Source: Luteimicrobium sp049844995 | Lineage (GTDB): Bacteria; Actinomycetota; Actinomycetes; Actinomycetales; Cellulomonadaceae | DNA length: 64,000 nt | Reading direction: 5' to 3' | Assembly: GCF_049844995.1 (NCBI RefSeq) | Contig: NZ_JBNCMC010000009.1 | Location: 1-64,000, forward strand | In this document: in pieces, positions 8,935 to 17,549 of the stretch | Layout: every line of letters begins with the position of its first letter | Position numbering within the stretch: position 1 is the first letter of the stretch | Translations under genes and position numbers: made by a program | The notes under the pieces: generated by a model | Seen by the model: the letters and a program-made list of their open reading frames with translations, nothing else | Told to the model about the DNA's origin: nothing | Database searches by the model: none

Positions 8935-8990
8935 TTTATGCCTCGCACACGATCGAACATTATCGACCGGAACCGACCAAATTGATTAGA
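8935..8990 (-). promoter_or_regulatory. AT-rich promoter/operator region of the sugar importer operon
   Basis: This is a conspicuously AT-rich patch upstream of the binding-protein gene. The minus strand contains GATAAT (8959-8964) and CATAAA (8935-8940), either of which could be a -10 box. A direct repeat TCGAT-N5-TCGAT overlaps the first. DeoR-type regulators often bind such direct repeats; that link is only a suggestion, since no regulator gene is nearby. Confidence 0.4.
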
Positions 8991-9044
8991 GCACCAGGAC
9001 CGGGCGGCGTCAACAGGGCACGACGGCCGTCCCGTGCGCACTTG

Positions 9045-9668
9045 TCAGCGCAGCAGCCCCCGCCGACGCGCCTCGGCCACCGCGGCGGTCCGCGAGTCGA
9101 CGCCGAGCTTGTCGTAGACGTGCACGAGGTGGGACTTGACCGTCGCCCGCGACAGGAACAGCGCCCGCGCGACGTCGTCGTTGGACGAGCCCTGCGCCAC
9201 GAGCCCGAGCACCTCGAGCTCGCGGCGCGACAACGCGGTCGCGGGCGCCCGCACCCGCGACATCAGGCGCAGCTGCACGGCCGGCCCGAGGGCGACCTCG
9301 CCCGCGGCGGCGGACCTGATCGCCGCCATGAGCTCCGCCGTCGGTGCGTCCTTGAGCAGGTACCCGGTCGCGCCCGCCTCGACGGCCTCGAGGATGTCGG
9401 CGTCCGAGTCGTACGTGGTCAGCACCAGCACCGCGGGCCCGCGCAGCCTGACAAGCTCGCGCGCCGCCTCCGCGCCGCCCATGCGGCCGTCCCCGAACCG
9501 GAGGTCGAGCAGGACGACGTCGGCGACCGTGCCGAGGCCTACCGCGCGGACCAGGGCCTCCGCGGTGTCGAACTCACCGACCACGCGCATGTCGTCCTCG
9601 CCCTCGACGAGGGCGCGCAGCCCGGCCCGCACCACGGGGTGGTCGTCCGCGAGCAGGACGTCGATCAT
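9045..9668 (-). CDS. NarL/LuxR-family response regulator
   Basis: A 207-residue regulator with an N-terminal receiver domain (acidic pair Asp8-Asp9, phosphoacceptor Asp55 in VVLLDLRFG, conserved TT and YLLKD segments). The C-terminal LuxR-type helix-turn-helix begins with LSRRELEVLGLVAQG and contains ATVKSHLVHVYDKLGV. Its ATG overlaps the sensor kinase stop by 4 bases. It probably controls the divergent ABC exporter at 11114-12942. The arrangement resembles the ChrSA/HrrSA heme-responsive systems of Corynebacterium, so it is a candidate ChrA equivalent (inference). Confidence 0.92.
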   Translation of the reverse strand: MIDVLLADDHPVVRAGLRALVEGEDDMRVVGEFDTAEALVRAVGLGTVADVVLLDLRFGDGRMGGAEAARELVRLRGPAVLVLTTYDSDADILEAVEAGATGYLLKDAPTAELMAAIRSAAAGEVALGPAVQLRLMSRVRAPATALSRRELEVLGLVAQGSSNDDVARALFLSRATVKSHLVHVYDKLGVDSRTAAVAEARRRGLLR

Positions 9669-10936
9669 GACCCCTCCCCGCCGTCGCCGCCCGCGGCCGG
9701 GGTCAGGTCGGGCGCGAGCGGGACCCGGACCGAGACCGCGGTGCCGCTGCCCGGCGCCGCCTCCACGACCAGCGTGCCGCCCAGCTCGACCACGCGCGAG
9801 CGCATCGCGACGAGACCGAAGCCGCCGCCGTCCGCACGGGCCGCGGCGCCCGGGTCGAAGCCGCGCCCGTCGTCGACGACGTCGAGCGCCACCTCGGCAG
9901 GCGTCCCGTCGAGAAAGGTCAGCGTGACCACCGCCTGGCGGGCCTCCGCGTGCTGCACGACGTTCGCGAGCGCCGACTGCGCGACGCGCAGCAGCGCCGT
10001 CTCGACGGGTACCGGCACGGGCTGCGGCGTCCCGGAGACCTCGACGCGCACGCGCGGCTCCCCCGTCGCCGAGGTCCGCTCCGCGACCCGGCGGAGCGCG
10101 CCCACGAGAGTGGCGGCGTCGAGGTCGGGCGGCGCGAGCGCCCGGACGACGCGGCGCGCCTCCTCGAGGTTCCGCCCGGCCTCGGCGCGCGCCGACGCGA
10201 CCAGCTCCCGCACGCGGGCCGCGTCCCCGGACTCGGCCGCGGCGTCCGCGGCCCGCAGCAGCAGCTCGACCGACGAGAAGCCCTGCGCGAGCGTGTCGTG
10301 GATCTCGCGCGCGAGCCGCTCGCGCTCGACGGCCACCGCCTCGGCACGTTCCGCGGCCGCAGCCTGGGCGCGGGCCCGGACCAGCTCGTCGATGACCCGC
10401 TGGCGCTGCGCGGACTCCCGCGCGACGGCCTCGAGCCCGAGGACGACGCCCGTGGCGACGAGGGCTCCGAGCACGGGCCCGAGCACCGACCCGGCGGGCT
10501 GCTGGCCCCGTGCGAGCGCGGCGACGACCGAGACCACCGTCGTCGCGGCCACCGCCGCGACGCCGGGGCGGCGCGGCAGGACGTGCAGCTCGAGGAACAT
10601 CAGCGGGAAGGCCAGCCAGAGCGCCGCGGGCTCCGCGACGAGAAGTGCGAGCCACACCACGCCGACGACGCCGAGCCAGGCCCCCGCGCCCGTCCGCCCG
10701 CCGGCGGGCCGCCGCGAGCCCCACCCGTAGACCGCGACGAGCACGACCGCGAGCCCCGTCGCGAGGAGGGCGCGCCACACGGGCCCGTCGTCCGCGCCGA
10801 CGCGATGCCACGCGGCGACGACGCCCACCACGGCGAGCGCCGCGACGAGCACGTCGATCCCCCGCCGGAACGACCGCGCCGCCGTCGCGCGCGGGTGCGG
10901 ACCGGGCTCGGGGACGGCGTCGGGCAGGTCGGTCAT
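9665..10936 (-). CDS. membrane sensor histidine kinase (HisKA_3 family)
   Basis: A 423-residue kinase. Residues 25-170 form about five or six membrane segments with short loops and no large extracellular domain. A coiled linker (about 175-205) leads to the dimerisation helix with the phosphorylated His213 in REIHDTLAQGF. The ATPase domain ends with DDGRGFDP and GGGFGLVAMR. The ATG start was chosen because frames further upstream would run into the divergent promoter. It is translationally coupled to the response regulator. Membrane-embedded sensing fits a hydrophobic ligand such as heme, as in ChrS; this is inference. Confidence 0.92.
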   Translation of the reverse strand: MTDLPDAVPEPGPHPRATAARSFRRGIDVLVAALAVVGVVAAWHRVGADDGPVWRALLATGLAVVLVAVYGWGSRRPAGGRTGAGAWLGVVGVVWLALLVAEPAALWLAFPLMFLELHVLPRRPGVAAVAATTVVSVVAALARGQQPAGSVLGPVLGALVATGVVLGLEAVARESAQRQRVIDELVRARAQAAAAERAEAVAVERERLAREIHDTLAQGFSSVELLLRAADAAAESGDAARVRELVASARAEAGRNLEEARRVVRALAPPDLDAATLVGALRRVAERTSATGEPRVRVEVSGTPQPVPVPVETALLRVAQSALANVVQHAEARQAVVTLTFLDGTPAEVALDVVDDGRGFDPGAAARADGGGFGLVAMRSRVVELGGTLVVEAAPGSGTAVSVRVPLAPDLTPAAGGDGGEGS

Positions 10937-11113
10937 CCCGGCCAGCGTATCGACGCCCGCGCGGCGCGGGATCGTCCGAAAGGTTGACCGGGAGGCCCGT
11001 CCCGCGGCCAGGAGCGACCGTCCCCGCGCACGGTCCGCGCCCCGCCGGGGCGGGGGACGGTGGAGACGTCCCCACCAGCCGGCCCCGACGGGCCCTCGAC
11101 CAGGAGGTCCTCC
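10937..11113 (+). promoter_or_regulatory. divergent promoter region of the two-component/ABC exporter module
   Basis: This 177-base region separates the oppositely oriented kinase and permease genes. On the plus strand TTGACC at 10984-10989 is a good -35 candidate, but the matching -10 is poor, as expected for an activator-dependent promoter. Response-regulator binding sites should lie here; I could not define them by eye. Confidence 0.4.
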
Positions 11114-12226
11114 GTGTTCCTCGCCCTGCGCGACCTGCGCCACGCCCGTGGCCGGTTCACGCTCATGACCGTCGTCCTCGTGCTCGTCACGGTGCTCGTC
11201 ACGTTCCTCTCCGCCCTGACGGCGGGGCTCGCGCGGGCCAGCACGTCGGCCGTCACCGACCTGCCCGCCGACCGGCTCGCGTTCGCGGAGCCGGCCGGCG
11301 CCGCGCTGTCGTTCACGGGGTCCCAGGTCACCCCGGAGCAGTGGCGGGGGTGGGGCGGGCGCGAGGGCGTGCGTCGCGCCGAGCCGCTCGGCGTCGCGAC
11401 GGTCCGCGCCTCCGCGTCCGGATCGGGCTCGACGACGCAGGCCGTCACCGCGTTCGGCGTCGAGCCCGGCTCGGCGCTCGTCCCCGACGGGCGCGGCGAT
11501 GCCGTCCGGGACGGGACGGCCGTCGTCTCGCGGGGCGCGGCGTCGGACCTCGGCGTCCGCGCGGGCGACGTCCTGGACGTCCAGGGCGTCTCCCTGCACG
11601 TCGGCGCGGTCACCGCCGAGGACGCCGACTTCTCGCACACGCCGGTCGTGTGGGTGGACCTCGGCACCTGGCAGTCGTACGGCGCCCACGGCACCGCGGC
11701 GGCGGGCGCGGAGGGCGGCGACGTCGCGACCGCCGTCGCCCTGTGGACCGGCGACGACGGCGCCGCGCTCGCGGCGGCCGACGAGGCGCTCGGGACCCGG
11801 ACCGTCACGCTGACCGACGCGCGCTCCGCGGTCGGCTCGTTCACGGCCGAGAACCTGTCGCTGACCGTGATGCAGGCGTTCCTGCTGGCGATCTCGGCGC
11901 TCGTCGTCGGGGCGTTCTTCACCGTCTGGACCATGAACCGCGCGGGCGACCTCGCCGTGGTCAAGGCGCTCGGCGGTGCGTCGTCGCTGCTCGTGCGGGA
12001 CGCGCTGGGTCAGGCGTTCGTCGTCCTCCTCGTGGGCGTGGGCGTCGGGACCGGCATGGCAGCGGGCGGCGCGGCGCTCGCCCGTGGCGCTGTCCCCGTC
12101 GTCCTGGACGCGTCGACCTTCCTCGTGCCTGCCGCGCTCCTCGTGGGGCTCGGACTGGTCGGGGCCGCGGCGTCCGTCTGGCGCATCGCCCGCATCGACC
12201 CGCACGCCGCGCTCCAGGCCCGCTGA
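11114..12226 (+). CDS. FtsX-like ABC exporter permease, HrtB-like
   Basis: A 370-residue permease with one N-terminal membrane helix (about residues 16-38), an extracellular domain of roughly 200 residues and three C-terminal helices, the MacB/FtsX topology. The N-terminal pattern (LALRDLRHARGRFTLM followed by the helix) is that of HrtB-type heme exporters. The GTG start has AGGAGG 6 bases upstream; a longer version starting 18 codons earlier lacks such a site. It is followed after 14 bases by its ATPase gene and faces a two-component system. Likely role: exporting heme or another toxic amphiphile (inference). Confidence 0.85.
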   Translation: MFLALRDLRHARGRFTLMTVVLVLVTVLVTFLSALTAGLARASTSAVTDLPADRLAFAEPAGAALSFTGSQVTPEQWRGWGGREGVRRAEPLGVATVRASASGSGSTTQAVTAFGVEPGSALVPDGRGDAVRDGTAVVSRGAASDLGVRAGDVLDVQGVSLHVGAVTAEDADFSHTPVVWVDLGTWQSYGAHGTAAAGAEGGDVATAVALWTGDDGAALAAADEALGTRTVTLTDARSAVGSFTAENLSLTVMQAFLLAISALVVGAFFTVWTMNRAGDLAVVKALGGASSLLVRDALGQAFVVLLVGVGVGTGMAAGGAALARGAVPVVLDASTFLVPAALLVGLGLVGAAASVWRIARIDPHAALQAR

Positions 12227-12240
12227 CCCGAAGGAGAACC

Positions 12241-12942
12241 ATGGACCTCCACCTCGACCACGTGACCCTGGTCTACCCCGACGGCGCCGGCACGCTGACA
12301 GCCGTCGACGACGTCTCCCGCACCGTGCCCGCCGGCACGACGACGGCGCTCCTGGGCCCGTCCGGCGCCGGCAAGTCCAGCCTGCTCGCGGTCGCCGCGG
12401 GCCTCACCCCGCCGACGTCCGGCACCGTGCGCGTGGGCGACGCGGTCGTGAACGCGCCGGGGACCCGGGCCCGCGGCGCCGCCCGGGCGCGCCTCGCGCA
12501 CGTCGGACTCGTGTTCCAGCAGCCGCAGCTGCTCGGCTCGCTCACCGCGCTCGAGCAGCTCGAGCTCACCGCGGTCCTCCGGGGCGAGCGCGCGTCGTCG
12601 GCGCGGGGCCGGGCCCGGGAGCTCCTGGCCGCCGTCGGGCTCGAGCGCGAGGAGCGCCGACTGCCTGCGCAGCTCTCGGGCGGACAGCGGCAGCGCGTGG
12701 CCATCGCCCGCGCGCTCATGGGCGCGCCCGACGTGCTCCTCGTCGACGAGCCCACCTCGGCTCTGGACACCGCGCGCGGTGCCGCCGTGGTGCGGCTCGT
12801 GACGGGGCTCGCGCGCGAGCGCGGGATCGCGACGCTGCTCGTGAGCCACGACGAGGACACCCTCGGCGACGTCGACGCGCGCGTCCACCTCGTCGACGGG
12901 CGGCTCGCGGGGTCCCCCGCCGCGCCTCAGCTCGTCCCGTGA
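12241..12942 (+). CDS. ABC exporter ATPase, HrtA-like
   Basis: A 233-residue ATPase with Walker A GPSGAGKS (residues 39-46), signature LSGGQRQ (145-151) and Walker B LLVDEP (166-171), followed by SHDEDT containing the switch histidine. This is the LolD/MacB subgroup that pairs with FtsX-like permeases. It starts 14 bases after the permease stop with an AAGGAG site. With the permease it should power export across the cytoplasmic membrane under control of the divergent two-component system. Confidence 0.92.
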   Translation: MDLHLDHVTLVYPDGAGTLTAVDDVSRTVPAGTTTALLGPSGAGKSSLLAVAAGLTPPTSGTVRVGDAVVNAPGTRARGAARARLAHVGLVFQQPQLLGSLTALEQLELTAVLRGERASSARGRARELLAAVGLEREERRLPAQLSGGQRQRVAIARALMGAPDVLLVDEPTSALDTARGAAVVRLVTGLARERGIATLLVSHDEDTLGDVDARVHLVDGRLAGSPAAPQLVP

Positions 12943-12953
12943 TCGAGTAGCGC

Positions 12954-13865
12954 TCAGCGCGGGGCGGTCGTGAGGTCGACGACGCGCGGCGGGGCGTCGG
13001 GGTCGAGCGGCGGGAAGGTCAGGACCTTGCCGCCGGGGTTCACGCGCGGGTCGGTCGCCCAGAGCGCCCCGAGCGCGCCCGCCGCCTCGCCGTCCGGGTC
13101 CGGGTCGGCGTCCGCCGCGACGGTGAGGCGGGCCAGCTCGTCCCCGAGGGCGAGCTGCTCGTCGTCGGGCTCCTCGCCGAGCGGGACCATCGCGCCCCAG
13201 CCGTCCCACAGCAGCGTCTCGCAGCGGTGCCGGTGCGCGACGTCCGCGAGGACGTAGCGCTGCACGAACGACGGTCCCTCGAGGCCGACGGCGCCCGGCG
13301 CGACGCCGTAGGTCGCGAGGTCCGTGCGGCCCGCCCGGTAGGCGGTCCACGCCTCGGCGGCCGTCTCGAAGGGGGCGCCCTCGCCCGTCGGCAGGTCGTG
13401 CACGTCGAACGGGAAGTCGTCCTGGCCGAGCTCGGGGTCGAACCGGACCCAGCGCGCGCCGTCCCAGCGCTCCGCGACGACGTGGTCGTGCGCGTACCCC
13501 GCCTCGAAGTAGCCGGCGAAGCCGAGGCGGGTCCGCGCCGGGATCCCGTGCTGGCGCAGGATCGCGACGGCCAGGAGCGCGTGGTCCCGGCAGCACCCGC
13601 CGACGACGCACGCGTCCGGGCGCACGGCGTCGAGCGGGCCGGGCTGCCGTTGCGTGGCGACGTCGAGGATCGTCGCGACCCAGCGGGAGTCGACGTCGCG
13701 GAGCTGCTCCGGCGTCAGCCGCGCCGCCTCGCCGCGGTAGTGCAGGATCGTGCGCGTGACCGCCCGGTGGAGCGAGTCCGGGTCGGTGCCGACCGCATCG
13801 AGCAGAGGGGCGTGCGCGCCCGGGTCGCTGAACGGGCTGTGCGTGGCGTAGTCGACGAGGTCCAT
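12954..13865 (-). CDS. transglutaminase-fold protein, possible cysteine protease-like enzyme
   Basis: A 303-residue soluble protein. The GGCCRDHALL segment supplies the catalytic cysteine of the transglutaminase-like superfamily. The following AHDHVVAERW and VRFDPE segments fit the catalytic histidine and aspartate. There is no signal peptide. It lies 33 bases after the MerR-type gene and shares its strand, so it may be that regulator's target. The substrate is unknown; members of the superfamily act as peptidases, amidases or cross-linkers. Confidence 0.8.
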   Translation of the reverse strand: MDLVDYATHSPFSDPGAHAPLLDAVGTDPDSLHRAVTRTILHYRGEAARLTPEQLRDVDSRWVATILDVATQRQPGPLDAVRPDACVVGGCCRDHALLAVAILRQHGIPARTRLGFAGYFEAGYAHDHVVAERWDGARWVRFDPELGQDDFPFDVHDLPTGEGAPFETAAEAWTAYRAGRTDLATYGVAPGAVGLEGPSFVQRYVLADVAHRHRCETLLWDGWGAMVPLGEEPDDEQLALGDELARLTVAADADPDPDGEAAGALGALWATDPRVNPGGKVLTFPPLDPDAPPRVVDLTTAPR

Positions 13866-13898
13866 GCGTCCACCCTGCGGTCTGCCCCTGGGGCAGGG

Positions 13899-14763
13899 TC
13901 AAGCGCGCGCGACCGGGACCTCCACGAACGCGACCTCGGCGGCGTCGTCGGACCACGGGACCGGGTAGGACCTCGCGCGGCGGACCGACCGGTCCGCCCC
14001 GCGCGCAGGCCGCGTCGAGCACGACGTCGTAGTACGCGAGGATCGCCGGGTAGCGGCAGTCGGCGGGCGGGACGGCGGCAGACACGACGCGGCGCGCGGG
14101 CTCGAGGCGCAGCACGAGCTCGCCCACCGGGCGGGCGGCGCCGTCGTACGGCACGCACGTCTCGATCCGGCCGCGGAGCCCCGGTCGCACCGTCTCGTGG
14201 AACACGACCCGGTACTCCGCCCCGAACGCGACGCCCTGGCGCGCGAGCTCCTCGCGGATCCCCAGCACCGCCGACGTGAACGCCGGCACCAGCTCGGCCT
14301 GCTCGACGGCGTCCGTCACGCACGCCACGGTCCGCGCCTCGCGCTCGACCAGGGTGACGGCGTCGCGCAGCCGCGACGTGTCGGGGAGACGGGCGGGCGA
14401 GGACGGCTCCACGGGGACCGCGTCGGCCTCGCCCGCGAGCAGGTCGAGCACTCCGCGCTGGTCGTCGAGGTCCCGGCGACGTTCGCCCCACCACGCGAGC
14501 AGGGCGGGCCGCAGGTCCTCGGGCGGGCCGTCGAGGAGCTCCCCGATGCGGGCGAGCGGCAGGTCGAGCCGGCGCAGCAGCCCGATCGCCCGCGCGCGCG
14601 ACACCTGGGCCGCAGCGTAGGCGCGGTACCCCGTCGCCGGATCCACGCGCGCCGGGGCGAGCAGGCCGTTCGCGGCGTACAGACGCAGCGCCTTGGGTGA
14701 CAGCCCGGAGGTGCGGACCATCTCCCCGGTGCTCAGGTCCTCGGGCCCGACGGCGCCGCTCAC
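13899..14763 (-). pseudogene. MerR-family regulator with GyrI-like effector domain, frameshifted
   Basis: The first roughly 260 codons from a GTG at 14763 encode a MerR helix-turn-helix (STGEMVRTSGLSPKALRLYAANGLL), a coiled dimerisation segment and a GyrI-like effector-binding domain. Near 13970-14000 the frame is lost in a GC-rich run. A +1 shift restores a natural C-terminus containing SYPVPWSDDAAEVAFVEVPV, ending at TGA 13899-13901. The interval is 865 bases, one more than a multiple of three. Without the shift the frame runs on through the whole next gene. This is either an assembly or sequencing indel or a real inactivation. It lies 9 bases after ribF. Confidence 0.75.
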
Positions 14764-14772
14764 GGCGACCGG

Positions 14773-15798
14773 TCAGCCCGCCGCCGGCGAGGCGGGCTGC
14801 GCGACGCCGAGCGCGTCACGTGCCCGGGCGACGTCGTCGTGCATGGTCGCGACGAGCTGCTCGATCGCGTCGAGTCCCTCGAACCGCAGCGTCGGCCGCA
14901 GGCGCTCGACGAGCTCGAGGACGACCTCCTCGCCGTACAGGTCGAGGTCGGTGCGGTCGAGGACGTACGCCTCGACGCGGCGCTCCACGCCGTCGAACGT
15001 CGGGTTGGTACCGATGGAGATCGCGGCCGGGAGCGCCGCGTCGGCGGCGGCCGCCCCCGTCGTGGCCGCGAGCCCCGGACGCCGGAGCAGGCCGGCGTAG
15101 ACGCCGTCGGCCGGGACCATGCCCTGCACCGCGGTGCCGTCGGGCGCAGGGCCCAGGTTGGCCGTCGGGAAGCCGAGCTCGCGTCCGCGCGCGTCCCCGT
15201 GCACGACGACGCCGCGCAGCCGGTGCGGACGGCCCAGCACCGCGGCGGCAGCAGCGACGTCGCCGGTGGCGAGCAGCTCGCGCACGTAGGTGGAGGACCA
15301 GCGGGCGTGCCCGTCGTGCGGGGTCTGGCCGACGTCGCCGACGACCTCCACGACGAACCCGTGGCGCTCCCCCAGCTCGATCATCGTCTCGAGGGTGCCC
15401 GCGTTGCCGCGGCCGAACCGGACGTCCCGGCCGACGACGACCCGCCGCGCCCGCAGCCCCTCGACGAGGTAGCGGCGGACGAACTCGTCGGGGGTCTGCT
15501 GCGCGAACTCGAGCGAGTAGCGGAGCAGGAGCACCGCGTCGAGCCCGGTCTCGGCGAGCAGCTCGAGCCGGTCCGGCACCCCCGTGAGCAGCTCGGGAGC
15601 CGTCTCGGGACGGTGGACGGACGCCGGGTGCGGGTCGAAGGTGACCGCCACCGCACGCGCGCCGTCCACCCGCGCCCGCTCCACGATGGCGCGGCAGACC
15701 GCGACGTGCCCGCGATGGACGCCGTCGAAGTTGCCGATCGTCACGACGGTCGGGCCGAAGTCGGGGGGCACCTCGGCGAGGTCGGTCCAGCGCAGCAC
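14773..15798 (-). CDS. ribF: bifunctional riboflavin kinase / FAD synthetase
   Basis: A 341-residue enzyme that makes FMN from riboflavin and FAD from FMN. The N-terminal nucleotidyltransferase domain shows GNFDGVHRGH at residues 22-31 and a WSSTYVRELL segment. The C-terminal riboflavin kinase domain has GRELGFPTANL and the SIGTNPTFDG motif. The GTG start gives the usual N-terminus but lacks a close Shine-Dalgarno sequence; GGAGG lies 16 bases upstream. It follows truB by 53 bases, the standard bacterial order. Confidence 0.96.
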   Translation of the reverse strand: MLRWTDLAEVPPDFGPTVVTIGNFDGVHRGHVAVCRAIVERARVDGARAVAVTFDPHPASVHRPETAPELLTGVPDRLELLAETGLDAVLLLRYSLEFAQQTPDEFVRRYLVEGLRARRVVVGRDVRFGRGNAGTLETMIELGERHGFVVEVVGDVGQTPHDGHARWSSTYVRELLATGDVAAAAAVLGRPHRLRGVVVHGDARGRELGFPTANLGPAPDGTAVQGMVPADGVYAGLLRRPGLAATTGAAAADAALPAAISIGTNPTFDGVERRVEAYVLDRTDLDLYGEEVVLELVERLRPTLRFEGLDAIEQLVATMHDDVARARDALGVAQPASPAAG

Positions 15799-15851
15799 GG
15801 GGACCAGCCTGCCACCTCCCGCGGTCGCGCGCGGAATCGGGGTCCGGGTCG

Positions 15852-16859
15852 TCACCCGGCGGCCGCGAACACGACGGCCGGGCGCGCGAGGACGCCGCCC
15901 TTGCCCGGCGCGTCCTCGACGAGCGCGACCAGCGTCCCGTCGGGTCCGATCGCCGCGTGCACGCCCGGCTCGCCCGTCGGCGGTAGAGCGCGGCCGTGAC
16001 TCAGCGCGGCGGCGTCGGCGGCGTCGAGCTCCCGCACCGGGAACGCGGCGCGGGCGGCGTCGGCGAGCGGCAGCGTCGCGAGGACACCGTCGGCGTCGGC
16101 CTGCGCCTCGAGCTGCTCGAGCGTGCGGGCGGCGACGAGCGCGTAGCCGCCCACGCGCGTGCGGCGCAGGGCGACCAGGTGCGCGCCGACGCCCAGCGCC
16201 GCGCCCAGGTCGCGGCCGAGCGCGCGGACGTAGGTGCCGGACGAGCACACGACCCGGGCGTCGACGTCGACGGTTTCGACGTTAGCGCCGGTGCTGCTGT
16301 CCCCTGCGACGTCCGGCCCGGGCCGGACGTCCGTGACCTCGAACGCCGAGATCGTCACCGGCCGGGCGGCCAGCTCGACCTGCTCCCCCGCCCGCACGCG
16401 GGCATAGGCGCGCTCGCCGTCGACCTTGATCGCGGACACGGCGCTGGGCACCTGGAGGACGTCCCCCGTGAGGGTCGCCGCGGCGGCGCGGACCGCGTCG
16501 GAGGTCACGCCGGCCGCGCCCGTGGTGGCCGTGACCTCCCCCTCGGCGTCCTCGGTGGTCGTCCCGACGCCGAGCCGGATCGTCGTGACGTACTCCTTCT
16601 CGGCCCCGACGACGTAGGTCAGCAGCCGGGTGGCGCGCCCGACGCCGACGACGAGGACGCCCGTCGCCATGGGGTCGAGCGTGCCCGCGTGACCGACCTT
16701 CTTGGTCCCGGCGAGCCGGCGCATCCGGCCGACGACGTCGTGGCTCGTCCAGCCCTGCGGCTTGTCGACGACGACGAGGCCGTCGGGCGCGGTGGGACGG
16801 CGCGGCGGGCGCTCGGGTCGCTCCGCGCGGGAGCGCGCCGGCGTCGAGCCGGCGGTCAT
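15852..16859 (-). CDS. truB: tRNA pseudouridine(55) synthase
   Basis: A 335-residue enzyme that makes pseudouridine 55 in the T-loop of tRNAs. The catalytic Asp62 lies in KVGHAGTLDPMATGVL. A basic, Pro/Arg-rich tail of about 22 residues precedes the fold, and a C-terminal PUA-like domain is present. Its start overlaps the stop of the tetR gene by 4 bases, so truB is now translated behind a regulator gene rather than directly after rbfA. Confidence 0.97.
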   Translation of the reverse strand: MTAGSTPARSRAERPERPPRRPTAPDGLVVVDKPQGWTSHDVVGRMRRLAGTKKVGHAGTLDPMATGVLVVGVGRATRLLTYVVGAEKEYVTTIRLGVGTTTEDAEGEVTATTGAAGVTSDAVRAAAATLTGDVLQVPSAVSAIKVDGERAYARVRAGEQVELAARPVTISAFEVTDVRPGPDVAGDSSTGANVETVDVDARVVCSSGTYVRALGRDLGAALGVGAHLVALRRTRVGGYALVAARTLEQLEAQADADGVLATLPLADAARAAFPVRELDAADAAALSHGRALPPTGEPGVHAAIGPDGTLVALVEDAPGKGGVLARPAVVFAAAG

Positions 16860-17422
16860 CGGGTCGCCCCGGCGAGCTCGGCGGCGGTCTTCTCGCCCAG
16901 CATGCAGACGAGCAGCTCCTCGACGCCCGGCTCGGCTCCGTGCTGCGGGAACTCGGTCGCCATCATGACGTTGATCAGCATCCCCGCGGCGACGAAGTTC
17001 CGGGCGGCCTCGGTCCCCTGGCCGGTGAGCTCCTGGAAGAGCGCGAACGTGCGGACGAGCGTGCGGCGCGCCAGCGCGCCGAGCTCCGGGTCGGAGCCGG
17101 CCATGAAGCCGTGCATGAGGACGCGCAGCAGGTCGCGGTCGTGGACGAGCCCCACGTAGGCCTGGCCGAGCTGCTCGGCGGCGTCCGGGCCGGGCGGGAC
17201 CGCCTCGAACGCCTCGAGGATCGCTCCGCAGATGCGCTCGAGCACCGTCTGGAACAGCTGCTTCTTGGTGCCGAACAACCGGACGACGTAGGGCTGGGAC
17301 ACGCCCGCCACCCGGGCGACCTGGTCCGTGGTGGTGCCGGCGAAGCCGTGCTCGGCGAAGGCGTGGGTCGCCGCGGCGAGGATCTGCTCGCGGCGCTCGT
17401 CCGCGGTCATGCGGGTGCTCAT
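16856..17422 (-). CDS. TetR-family repressor of the adjacent MFS exporter
   Basis: A 188-residue regulator. The N-terminal TetR helix-turn-helix reads EQILAAATHAFAEHGFAGTT and continues through VARVAGVSQPYVVRLFGTK; the rest is a ligand-binding helical domain. The ATG at 17422 has no Shine-Dalgarno site, and a GATAAC -10 candidate ends 9 bases before it, so the mRNA may be leaderless. It is divergent from the MFS gene, and GTAATC-type palindromes lie between them. The 4-base overlap with truB links it to a housekeeping gene. Confidence 0.92.
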   Translation of the reverse strand: MSTRMTADERREQILAAATHAFAEHGFAGTTTDQVARVAGVSQPYVVRLFGTKKQLFQTVLERICGAILEAFEAVPPGPDAAEQLGQAYVGLVHDRDLLRVLMHGFMAGSDPELGALARRTLVRTFALFQELTGQGTEAARNFVAAGMLINVMMATEFPQHGAEPGVEELLVCMLGEKTAAELAGATR

Positions 17423-17424
17423 GC

Positions 17425-17479
17425 TTGACAGGTTATCAGTCGATTACTAGCGTGCGAGGAGTTGAAGTAATCAGTCGAT
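17425..17479 (+). promoter_or_regulatory. MFS promoter with TetR-type operators in the spacer
   Basis: TTGACA at 17425-17430 is a perfect -35 box. After exactly 17 bases comes TAGCGT (17448-17453) as -10. The spacer is filled by the near-palindrome GTTATC-AGTC-GATTAC (17432-17447). A second, half-conserved copy (GTAATC-AGTC-GATGCT) lies at 17467-17482, so ATCAGTCGAT occurs twice, 35 bases apart. This is the classic layout for repression by the divergently encoded TetR protein. Confidence 0.75.
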
Positions 17480-17549
17480 GCTTTCCAGTCTGTCCCGCGG
17501 CCCTCCCAGCACCGTCGCCCCGCCCCACCCGCACCGACCGGAGGTACTC

